A DNA stretch of 64,000 nucleotides from an uncultured Oscillospiraceae bacterium (GTDB lineage Bacteria; Bacillota; Clostridia; Oscillospirales; Oscillospiraceae). The stretch covers positions 1 through 64,000 of the forward strand of contig CANRFA010000007.1 in assembly GCA_947629775.1 (NCBI GenBank), given 5' to 3'. Below the pieces are notes generated by a model. That model saw only the letters and a list, made by a program, of their open reading frames with translations, had not been told where the DNA came from and made no database searches. The translations under genes were made by a program, and so were the position numbers. How positions within the stretch are numbered: the first letter of the stretch is position 1; every line of letters starts with the position of its first letter. This document shows positions 40,036 to 48,600 of this stretch, piece after piece.

Positions 40036-41187
40036 ATGGAAGCAATATATCTGGACAATGCTGCGACCTCCTTCCCCAAGCCGCCCGAGGTGGCGAAGGC
40101 CATGTACCGCTATATGACGGAGGTGGGGGCCTCCATTAACCGGGGAGTCTACGCCAGTTCGCAGGAGGCCGGCCTGGTGACACTGACCCTGCGGGAACAG
40201 CTCTGCCAGCTGTTCCACCACGACGAGCCCACCCGCTGCATTCTGACGCCGGGCAATACGGTGGGGCTGAACATGGTTCTCCGGGGATGGCTGCATCCCG
40301 GAGATCACTGTCTGGTCAGCGCCATGGAGCACAATGCAGTCATGCGCCCGCTCCACGATCTGGCAGAAGAGGGGGTGTGCTTTGACCGGATTCCCTGCGA
40401 CGGGGAGGGAAGAATGGATCCGGTGGACATTCTGCCCCTGATCCGGCCGAATACCCGTCTGCTGGTGCTCTCCCATGCCTCCAACGTGGGAGGCGCCGTC
40501 CAGGACGCAGAAGCGGTGGGCCGTATCTGCCGGGAACATGGGATTCCCTTTGTGCTGGACGCGGCTCAGACTGCGGGACACTGGCCCATCGACTTCGTTG
40601 GCCTGGGACTCTCCGCCCTCTCGGTTCCGGGTCACAAGGGACTCATGGGTCCTTCGGGGATCGGGGCCCTGCTGCTGGCGGAGGAGTTCGCCCGGGGCCT
40701 GAAGCCTCTGATCACCGGCGGCACGGGAAGCCGCTCGGATCTGGAGGTGCAGCCGGAGTATCTGCCGGACCGCTTCGAGTCAGGGACCCACAATCTGCCG
40801 GGAATCTTTGGCCTGCAGGCGGCGGTGGAGATGATTCTGGAGACGGGGCTGGATGCCATCCGGCGGTGGGAGACGGCCCTGACCGGTATGTTTCTGGACG
40901 GAATCAAAGGACTTCCCGGAGTGCGGGTGGTGGGACCAGCGGATCGGAAGGACCGGGTGGCGGTGGTCTCCCTGGACTTTCTCCGGATGGACAACGCGGA
41001 GGCGGCCAGCCGTCTGGAACAGGAGTACGGGATTCTCACCCGCTGCGGCCTTCACTGCGCTCCCACCGCCCATCGGACACTGGGGACGTTTCCGCAAGGC
41101 ACCGTACGCTTCAGTCCCGGTTTCTACACTACGGCGGATGAAATTTCCCGTGCGGTCCGGGCGGTGAAGGAGATTGCCGGCGGCTGA
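40036..41187 (+). CDS. Cysteine desulfurase family protein (class V aminotransferase)
   Basis: 383 residues of the NifS/SufS-like PLP family. It begins MEAIYLDNAATSFPKPPEV as is typical. The PLP Lys is Lys201 in LSVPGHKGLMGPSG; the probable catalytic Cys is in LTRCGLHCAPTAHRTLG (Cys337 or Cys341). It resembles the desulfurase subfamily regularly found beside yedE, tusA-like and DUF3343 genes, which suggests selenium mobilisation (selenocysteine lyase or desulfurase activity) instead of general iron-sulfur assembly. The start follows GGAGG. No IscU-like scaffold is adjacent. Confidence 0.92.
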   Translation: MEAIYLDNAATSFPKPPEVAKAMYRYMTEVGASINRGVYASSQEAGLVTLTLREQLCQLFHHDEPTRCILTPGNTVGLNMVLRGWLHPGDHCLVSAMEHNAVMRPLHDLAEEGVCFDRIPCDGEGRMDPVDILPLIRPNTRLLVLSHASNVGGAVQDAEAVGRICREHGIPFVLDAAQTAGHWPIDFVGLGLSALSVPGHKGLMGPSGIGALLLAEEFARGLKPLITGGTGSRSDLEVQPEYLPDRFESGTHNLPGIFGLQAAVEMILETGLDAIRRWETALTGMFLDGIKGLPGVRVVGPADRKDRVAVVSLDFLRMDNAEAASRLEQEYGILTRCGLHCAPTAHRTLGTFPQGTVRFSPGFYTTADEISRAVRAVKEIAGG

Positions 41188-41257
41188 GAAGTATGTGCCA
41201 GCCACTTCCGGAAAACCCGGACCGGACGGAAAAGCATCCCAATCGGACAGAAGAAAA

Positions 41258-41288
41258 CAGGAGGCAGGGCATTTTGCCCTGCCTCCTG
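41258..41288 (-). terminator. Terminator between desulfurase and flavin reductase genes
   Basis: Perfect 13-bp arms CAGGAGGCAGGGC and GCCCTGCCTCCTG. The minus strand continues TTTTCTTCTG, ending the flavin reductase transcript; it may also act on the plus strand. Confidence 0.85.
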
Positions 41289-41316
41289 TCGGATATTCGG
41301 GGAAAGGAGGGGCGGA

Positions 41317-43272
41317 TCAGATATCCAGAGCGGCGTGATAGCCCCAGTACACGGCGTTGGTGATGGTGGACACACGGGAGGCGTCGCCGATGACCCGCAC
41401 GAAGGGGGCGGTGTCATACAGCTCGTTGACCACGTTGGTACGGGAGCGCTGGCCCAGAGCGCAGATGACGCTGGGACCGGCCACCAGGACTTCCTCGCCC
41501 TGGGGATTCTCGCAGACCACGCCCTCGGAGGTGACCTTCAGGGCCTTGTGGCCGGTGAGGATGGTCAGGTTGTCGGAGAGCTCCTCCATGCGCTTGAGCA
41601 TCAGAGGACGGTGACGGACGTTGGCGTCGGGGGCGAGCATGTCCCGCATCTCCACCAGATTGACCTTCTTGCCTTCCATCGCCAGGTGGATGGCGCACTC
41701 GCAGCCGGCCAGGCCGCCGCCCATGACGACGACTTCGTCGCCCACCTTGTCCTTCTCCAGGTAGTAGTTGTTGACAACGACCACGTTATCGCCCTTGAGG
41801 CCGGGAATGGGGGGCACCAGAGGCTCGGAGCCCACAGCGATGATGAGGGCGTCGGGGGCCTCGTTCTCCACGTACTCCTTCGTGACCTCGGTGTTCAGGC
41901 GGATCTCCGCGCCGGCCTCCCGCGCCATCTTGGCATAGGTGAGGGACAGCTGATACATCTCGTACTTGAAGGGCAGAGCCTGCTCGCTCTTGAGGATGCC
42001 GCCCAGCTGGGCTTCCTTCTCGCAGAGGATGACCTGGTGGCCCCGCTTGGCCGCAGTGTAAGCGGCGTACAGTCCGCCGGGGCCGCCGCCGGCCACGAGG
42101 ACCTTCTTCTTCTCGGGAGCGGGATAGATGACGTCGCCTTCGCACTCGCGGCCGATGAGGGGGTTGACGGTGCAGCGGCGGGTGGAAGTGGCGGCGCGCT
42201 CGGCCATGCAGGTGAAGCAGCGCAGGCAGCGGACGATGTCCTCGTCCTTATTGGCCATGACCTTGTTGGGCAGGAAGGGATCCGCCAGCAGAGCGCGGCC
42301 CATGTAGACGATATCGGCCTTGCCGGAGGCGATGATTTCCTCCATCTGGGCGGGGTCGTTGAGGCCGCCGATGGTAGCTACGGGCTTGGAGACGTGCTTC
42401 TTGATCTCGGCGGCCAGGAAGACGTTGCGGCCGTGATCCGTGAACATGGAGGGGTGGGTGATGCCGAAGGTCTTCTGATAGGTGCCGGCGGAGACGTGGA
42501 TCAGGTCGACATAGGGCTCGATCATCTGGGCGATGCGGACGCCTTCGTCCAGACCGTAGCCGTCTTCCACGAACTCGGAGCCGCTCATGCGGAACTCGAT
42601 GGGGAAGAAGGGGCCAACGGCCTCGCGGACCGCCTTCAGCACTTCGATGGCCAGACGGCAGCGGTTTTCCAGGGAACCGCCGTACTCGTCGGTGCGGTGG
42701 TTGAACAGGGGGGAGAGGAACTGATTGATGAGCCAGCCGTGGCCGCCGTGGACCATCAGCATCTCAAAGCCGGCGCGCTTGGCGAGGCCGGCGACGTGGC
42801 CGTAGGAGGCGACGATCTCCGCGATCATCTCTTTCGTCAGAGCCTTGACGGGTACGCCATCGGCGCGGACGGTATCGGAGGGGCCCCACTGATGCATGGA
42901 CTTCTGCTTGGACTTGTCGGTCATGTAGGTGCCGGCGAACATGCCGGAGTGGGACAGTTCCAGGCTGGGGATGGCGCCGTGGCGGCGGATGGCGTCCGCC
43001 GCATAGGTGGCGCAGGCCAGGGAGTTGAGGATGCTCTCGTCCAGATGGTAGGCGTGGGAGCCATCGGTGGCGGGGTGAACCATGCACTCGGAGATGGTTA
43101 CGGCGCCGGCGCCGCCCTTGGCCCGCAGCTCATAGAACCCCACGGACTTGGGGCCGATGCAGCCGTCGTTGGTGATGTCGGTTCCGCCCATGGGAGCGGA
43201 GAACATGCGGTTTTTGAAGGTAACCCGGCCCAGGGTGATAGGCTTGCTCAGATTGGGGAATTTACGTACCAT
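41317..43272 (-). CDS. NADH:flavin oxidoreductase / FAD-dependent reductase (2,4-dienoyl-CoA reductase/BaiCD type)
   Basis: 651 residues with the three-part layout of 2,4-dienoyl-CoA reductase, BaiCD/BaiH and trimethylamine dehydrogenase. Residues 1-330 are an Old Yellow Enzyme FMN barrel (RVTFKNRMFSAPMGG, MVHGGHGWLINQFLSPLFNHRTDEYGG). Next comes a 4Fe-4S Cys cluster, CLRCFTCMAERAATSTRRC, near residue 350. The C-terminal half has FAD (VAGGGPGGLYAAYTAA) and NAD(P)H (VVMGGGLAGCECAIHLA) Rossmann motifs. It probably reduces an activated carbon-carbon double bond; the substrate is not evident. The start at 43272 follows GGAGG. The neighbouring AraC gene is broken. Confidence 0.93.
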   Translation of the reverse strand: MVRKFPNLSKPITLGRVTFKNRMFSAPMGGTDITNDGCIGPKSVGFYELRAKGGAGAVTISECMVHPATDGSHAYHLDESILNSLACATYAADAIRRHGAIPSLELSHSGMFAGTYMTDKSKQKSMHQWGPSDTVRADGVPVKALTKEMIAEIVASYGHVAGLAKRAGFEMLMVHGGHGWLINQFLSPLFNHRTDEYGGSLENRCRLAIEVLKAVREAVGPFFPIEFRMSGSEFVEDGYGLDEGVRIAQMIEPYVDLIHVSAGTYQKTFGITHPSMFTDHGRNVFLAAEIKKHVSKPVATIGGLNDPAQMEEIIASGKADIVYMGRALLADPFLPNKVMANKDEDIVRCLRCFTCMAERAATSTRRCTVNPLIGRECEGDVIYPAPEKKKVLVAGGGPGGLYAAYTAAKRGHQVILCEKEAQLGGILKSEQALPFKYEMYQLSLTYAKMAREAGAEIRLNTEVTKEYVENEAPDALIIAVGSEPLVPPIPGLKGDNVVVVNNYYLEKDKVGDEVVVMGGGLAGCECAIHLAMEGKKVNLVEMRDMLAPDANVRHRPLMLKRMEELSDNLTILTGHKALKVTSEGVVCENPQGEEVLVAGPSVICALGQRSRTNVVNELYDTAPFVRVIGDASRVSTITNAVYWGYHAALDI

Positions 43273-43645
43273 GCGATAACCTCCACTTATGTTTTTGCAG
43301 TCACGTCGGGCGCGGCAGGGCCGGAGAGATCCGGGGTCTGGTCCGAGACCGCCGGAGTCCGGGAGCTGGCGCAACTACAATTGTCCACTCTCAATAATAG
43401 CATGGTTTCGGGGTGGGGTCCATGCTCCAATTTAACGAAATCGCACAACGATCTTATCAGATTTCACCCAAATAAAGGGGTTCCTCTGGGCCACAGGAGG
43501 GAAATATTCAACGATCTTCTCTTAAAGTGTAAAATTTTTGCGTTTCCATGAAGAACGTGCATTCTGGCACGAATCTTGCTGAGACGGGAGGAGCAGGGGG
43601 AGTGCCCTCCTGTGCATGACAGGAGGTTCGTGGCATACGCTCCCC
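43273..43645. other. Gap upstream of the flavin reductase, no gene seen
   Basis: About 370 bases, locally richer in A/T (ACAATTGTCCACTCTCAATAA near 43376). It should hold the reductase promoter, but I could not fix a convincing -35/-10 pair. Confidence 0.4.
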
Positions 43646-44425
43646 TTATGGAGGGAGGAGACGGGAGAGGTCTCGGGGACACGGCGGTCCATTCGAGCAG
43701 CCGGTTCCGGTCCCATGCGGGTCCTGGAGCGGACGGAAGTACCATCGGTCCGACAGAGGGCGGGGAGTGTGCACTCCATTTCTTTGAACCGAGCGGCGTA
43801 GCCGGAAAGCGGGCCAGGTGGCCTCCGAAGTGATTGCCAGACGCGCAGTTCCAGGGTTCCTGGTTCCGAAAGCTCGGGCTTGGTCCGGATGGGGGGTGGC
43901 CCCGATGATCTGCAGAACCCGGCTCAGCAGGGCGAGCATCAGATAGTGGCAGGCGGTTTCGCAGCCAGGGATGTTTTCCTGCAGGTAGCGGTACATGGAT
44001 TCATACAGCCCTTTCAGGCTCTCCAGCTCGCTGCCCACCGGAAAGACCGGGGTGGCGGAGTCCGGAATGAGCGCATTTTCTCGGAGCCCGGGTAGTCGCA
44101 GACCGCTGACCGCCACGCAGAGCGCTTCCATGGCCTTGCCTGGGGTAAAGCTCTCGTTGTATCCCACGTTGCTGCTGCAGACGAGCAGATCCCCGGGAGT
44201 GGATGTCGTAGAAAGATTCTCCGATGAGAAAGGTTCCGGAGCCGCCGGTCACCAGGAGGATTTCCGTCAGATCGGGGTGGGAGTAAAGAACCCGGGGCAG
44301 TTCTGGCCGGATACGGTGGAGACACGGCTGACGCAGGCGGGTCTGAGGACGGTTTCCAAGGGGAAGAAGGGCTGTACGTTGCCTTTCACGAAGCAGAGGT
44401 GTTGCGGAGCGGAGGCAGAATCCAT
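43646..44425 (-). pseudogene. Decayed AraC-family regulator: two frameshifts and no DNA-binding domain
   Basis: An ATG at 44425 with AAAGGAG upstream opens an AraC-type cupin domain. The reading frame breaks at a CCCGGGG tract near 44291-44297, where one base appears missing, and returns at a CCCCGGG tract near 44191-44197, where one appears extra. Pieces in sequence are SAPQHLCFVKGNVQPFFP, then HPDLTEILLVTGGSGTF (shifted frame), then VGYNESFTPGKAMEALCVAV and YRYLQENIPGCETACHYLML. After about residue 200 the homology stops and no AraC helix-turn-helix is found in any frame. The two shifts cancel, so sequencing error in GC tracts could explain them, but not the missing C-terminal domain. Confidence 0.7.
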
Positions 44426-44509
44426 GGAGGTCTCCTTTCTGAGAGTCGGGGCGGAAGGAGGAAAAAGAGCCGCAGCAGCCCGGAACGGGTTGTGCTGCGG
44501 CTCTGAGGG

Positions 44510-45637
44510 TCAGCTTCTGAGGTCCGTGAGCAGGTGGCACATCTGCTCGGCGGAGCAGATGCGGTGGTGGGCCAGGTTGTTGCGGCAGTCGGTGAGGAAC
44601 ACGATCCAGTCCCGCAGGCCGGGATCCGGGAAGTAGAGCAGGTACTGGCTGCGGTCCATGTTCCGGCGCAGGGTCAGCATCCAGACCATGGTGCCCAGTT
44701 CCACATCGGAGGCGGTCTGCAGTACGTCGTCGTGCTGCCAGATGTACCCGATGCGGTCCTGCTTGGGATTCCAGTACTCGGTGAACAGGGCCTCCTCGAT
44801 GCGCTGCGCATGTTCGGCGACGATCGTCAGGCGCTCCATTTCGATACCGGCAAAGGCGGACTGGATCTGGGCCCGCCAGACCCGCTGGTCCAGCTCGTCC
44901 TTTTCCGGAATGCGCGCCGGACGGGGCAGACGGCGCTCTTCCCACATCTGAAGCAGAGCCGCGGCAGGATCCTGGTCCTCAAAGCGGATGGTCTGGATCA
45001 TGTCCGGGATCAGTTCCACGCTGCCCAGGGTCAGGTTGGAGGCCAGGCAGGCGGCGTAGTTTTTCAGCGCGGGAGGAATGTTGGTGTTGGCGTCGGCGAG
45101 GATGCTGGCGTAGAGCATGCTGTCGCCGGGGCGGATATACGTGTCGTAGAAGAGCTCCTTGACCCGGCCGGAGACCGGAGGAACCTTTGTATTGGGGGAC
45201 ACCTCCAGAACGAAGGCCCCATCCTGGTCCAGGGACTTCTTGCGGTTGTCGTTGAGGAAATGGACCAGGGACTCCACGTCCTCCTCTTCCCCGGCGACGA
45301 TCCAGGCCACGCAGTTGGCCATGGGTTTTTCCTTCTGCAGGTAGCGCATCTGGGCCTCGAATTCACCGGGGCACATGCGCTCCATGCGGGGGCACAGGTT
45401 CTGAAGCAGCCAGAGGACCACCTCGTTGCGGGACCTGTTGCGCCAGTAGAGGGTGTGGAAGGCGGCGTCTTCCAAGTGATGCCGGACCAGGTCCGGCAGC
45501 TGTTCTTTCCAGACCAGCCTGTCGGACAGGCGCAGCACAATGTTGACGCCCTCGGAGAGGGACTGGGCGATTTCCTCGATGAGGAGGCGGGGACCGGTGA
45601 TGTTTTCCCACCAGAAACTGGAGACATCATCCAGCAT
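44510..45637 (-). CDS. Uncharacterised protein with C-terminal HEPN-like R-x4-H motif
   Basis: 375 residues, no signal or membrane segment. The last 60 residues resemble a HEPN domain: a helix ELGTMVWMLTLRRN, then LRDWIVFLTDCRNNLAHHRICSAEQM with Arg352 and His357 as the R-x4-H pair used by HEPN ribonucleases. The N-terminal part (GPRLLIEEIAQSLSEGVNIVLRL; ANCVAWIVAGEEED; GAFVLEVSPN) has the strand and helix rhythm of a P-loop or related fold but no Walker A Gly-Lys-Ser/Thr. The start overlaps the end of the giant ATPase gene by 11 bases, so the two products are co-translated and probably interact. A ribonuclease effector role is inference. Confidence 0.75.
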   Translation of the reverse strand: MLDDVSSFWWENITGPRLLIEEIAQSLSEGVNIVLRLSDRLVWKEQLPDLVRHHLEDAAFHTLYWRNRSRNEVVLWLLQNLCPRMERMCPGEFEAQMRYLQKEKPMANCVAWIVAGEEEDVESLVHFLNDNRKKSLDQDGAFVLEVSPNTKVPPVSGRVKELFYDTYIRPGDSMLYASILADANTNIPPALKNYAACLASNLTLGSVELIPDMIQTIRFEDQDPAAALLQMWEERRLPRPARIPEKDELDQRVWRAQIQSAFAGIEMERLTIVAEHAQRIEEALFTEYWNPKQDRIGYIWQHDDVLQTASDVELGTMVWMLTLRRNMDRSQYLLYFPDPGLRDWIVFLTDCRNNLAHHRICSAEQMCHLLTDLRS

Positions 45638-48600
45638 CGTGTCCCGCCTCCTCTCCGTCCGCCAGAAGCACTTCCAGAACGTACTCGCTGGTGCCGATGT
45701 AGCTCAGGAAGTCGCGCTGCTGGAACCGGTATTCGCCGGTCTCGTCGTTCTTCCAGAGGATGTTCATGCGCACCATCTCGTCCAGCAGGACGGTCAGGTT
45801 GTTCTCGGACATCCCGTTCAGGAGCGACAGGTTCAGTTCCTGGCGGTTGTATTCCTTGAGGTCCCGGGCGCTGTAGCCGAACAGACGGCTGGTGCCCCTG
45901 TCCCGATCCTCGTAGGTCATCTGGGCCAGCATGCAGGAGATGATGCGGTACCTGCGGTTGAGGCGGATGGTGGACATGATCCGGATGCCGATCTCCTTGC
46001 GGATATCCTGCTCCCGGAACACGGCGCGCATCTGCTCGTCCGTGATGCTGTAGGGCGGGTTGCTGCCGGGGATGACGTCGCTGTAGTAGGTGCTGTAGTC
46101 CCGGCACACGGAGGTGACCAGGGCGCGGCAGAAGGCCTGAATCAGACCGGGGTAGTTGTTGGTATTGGAGAGAATCAGCTCGATCTGGGAGTCGCCGATG
46201 TCGAAACCCAGGTAGGCCAGGGGCATGCGGATCAGCCGGGTGGCGTCGCTGACGGACATGGGGCCGATGCAGAGGGAGGACTTGATGTGCATCAGGTTGC
46301 TGTTGCCCTTCTCCGCGGTATCCATGGCCGCCACATTGTGAGTGCCGGCGAACACGAATTTCACGTGGTGCCTGGTCTGGTCCCGCAGGTTGACAATGGG
46401 ACGGATGGCGGTGAAGTTGCCGGCCATGAACTCCTCGAACAGGTGGTCCGATTCGTCCACAAAGATGCACAGGCGGCGGAAGCGGTTCTCCTCGAAGAGG
46501 GTCAGCAGGGCTTCGCACAGGTCCTCGATGGTGTGGCAGGGGTTGCTGAGCAGATGCATCCGGTAGAGCGCGTGGTTTACCTCTTCCAGCAGGCTTTCCA
46601 CGCCGGAGTCCTTCACGTCCACCACGAAGGAGTAGTCCCCGTTGGCCGGATCATGGATGATTTTGCTGGCGCGGGTGAGCAGGGCGGTCTTGCCCAGCTG
46701 GCGTCCGCCGAAGACCAGGTTCGGCCCCTGGAGGCTGCACAGCTGGTTCATCTCGCTGGTCCGTCCGATGAACATCTCGTCGGGGATGGCGCCTACGCCA
46801 TTGCTGTAGAGCTGTTCGAAGGTGTAGGGCAGGGTGCACCGGAGCAGGGCCCTCATGCGGTCGCCTTCGTCGAGGGAGGCCAGATAGAGGAGCAGCACCC
46901 GGTCGATAAAGAGGAAGGGATACTGGCGGGCGGTATTCTGCTTGAAGGTGGTGGCCACCGTGTGGCGGGCCGTGGCGGTCAGAGAACCGTCCATGAGGAC
47001 GATGGTGGGGCCGTTGGGGGCCGCATCGTTGTCCATGAGGCTGATGAGGGCGGATTCCCCCTTGCAGTTGGGCAGGAAGACCAGGTAGAAGGGATCTTCC
47101 AGATCCGTGCCGAACTTGAAGATGGGGTGCGGATAGTCCTTCAGAGAACCGGGGGTCCTTTCCGCGCTGACCTCGTATACCTCGGCGGGACTGCGCAGGC
47201 GGGTGTCGTTGAGGAGGACGGAGTTCACGTGGAACCCGAGCCCGTTCAGCAGTTCCTGGATGCGCAGGCGGGTGTTCTTCATGTTCTTGCGGGCGGGCCA
47301 GGCGTCCAGCCAGGCCAGACCCTTTCTGCGTTCGTTGCTGGAGGACCAGTGGCGATATTCCTGGCCCAGGGACTCCAGGGAGTGTTCGCCCCAGTTGGAG
47401 GGCTTGTCGGCCTCGTGGGCGCGGCACTCCTGATAGTAGCCCTTTTCCAGGGACAGGAACTGGCCGAGGAAGTCCTCCTGCTGGTCCAGTGCCCGCTCGC
47501 TGACGGGCAGTTCGGTGACGCCGCTCTGCAGCTGATTGATGCAGGAATCGGCGGTGGTGAAGTTCTGATTGTCCAGAACCTTGCGGATGGACTGCAGCAG
47601 GGGCAGGCCGGCGTACCGCTCGTCGGCGGCAAGGGAGGCGTACTGCCGTTCATAGAAGGCGGTCTGCTCCTGGATGTCCCGGTCCAGCAGAGTATCCAGA
47701 CGGGACAGGAAGAGAGAGAAGCTGGCGAAGTTGCTGCTGCGGAAGAAGAGCTCCTGTACCATATCCAGGACCGTGAAGGCGGTCTCCATGGTCTGTTCCC
47801 GGATTTTGCCGTAGGCCCGGTTCAGCCGGGCTTCGCTGCGGAAGTTGTCCACTTCCAGCCTGGCGGCACGCTCCGCATTCTGAATGCCGATGGAGGAATC
47901 GGGCTGGTTGGCGCCGGTCTCGGCGAGAATGAGCGCTTGCGTGCCGTAGTTGCGGTACCAGCGGGCGCTCTCATAGTTTTCGATCTGGGTGAGAATGACG
48001 GAGGGGTCGTCCCGGCCGCTGGCCACAGCCCGCAGCAGGAAGGTCCAGGGCTCCAGTCCTCTCAGGTGATAGAGATCCGGGATGATCTGGTTCTCTCCGG
48101 TTTCGTTCAGGATCAGCTCCGGCGTCAGACAGAGGGGGAACCAGAAGTTCCGGTATTCGGGGCCGGACTCTCCGTTCAGGACCCGCAGCATCTGCTGGAG
48201 CGTGTGGTGGAGAATGACGTTGCCGGCCTGGGTGCAGGGATCCGGGCTCTGGATCTCCTCATTCAGCAGGTCGGTCAGAAGCGCCCGGGTCTGATTGAGG
48301 AGGCGGGCGTACCGATCCTTATACTGCGAGAAGTTGGATACCTGTGCGTCGCTGACCAGTTCGACCCACCGCCGGATGACATCCACCCGTTCGCTGAGGG
48401 CCTTCTTGCAGACGCGGCGGGCGGGCGTATCGTTAGAGAGGCGCTTGACCTTGACACTGGCGTCGTCCTGCCGCAGTTCGGTCCAGCTGCGGTCGATATA
48501 GGCCTCCAGGCGCTCGTCCAGGGTCAGTTCCACCATCCCCAGTTCCTCTTCCAGCTGCCGGGAGATCGCCTGACAGTTTGCGACGTCGTTGGCGGAGACC

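Noticed and set aside
43464..43779. Possible surviving helix-turn-helix for the broken AraC gene in other frames
   Set aside because: Neither alternative minus-strand frame shows an AraC recognition helix or the conserved Pro-x-Phe/Tyr-x-x-x end motif.
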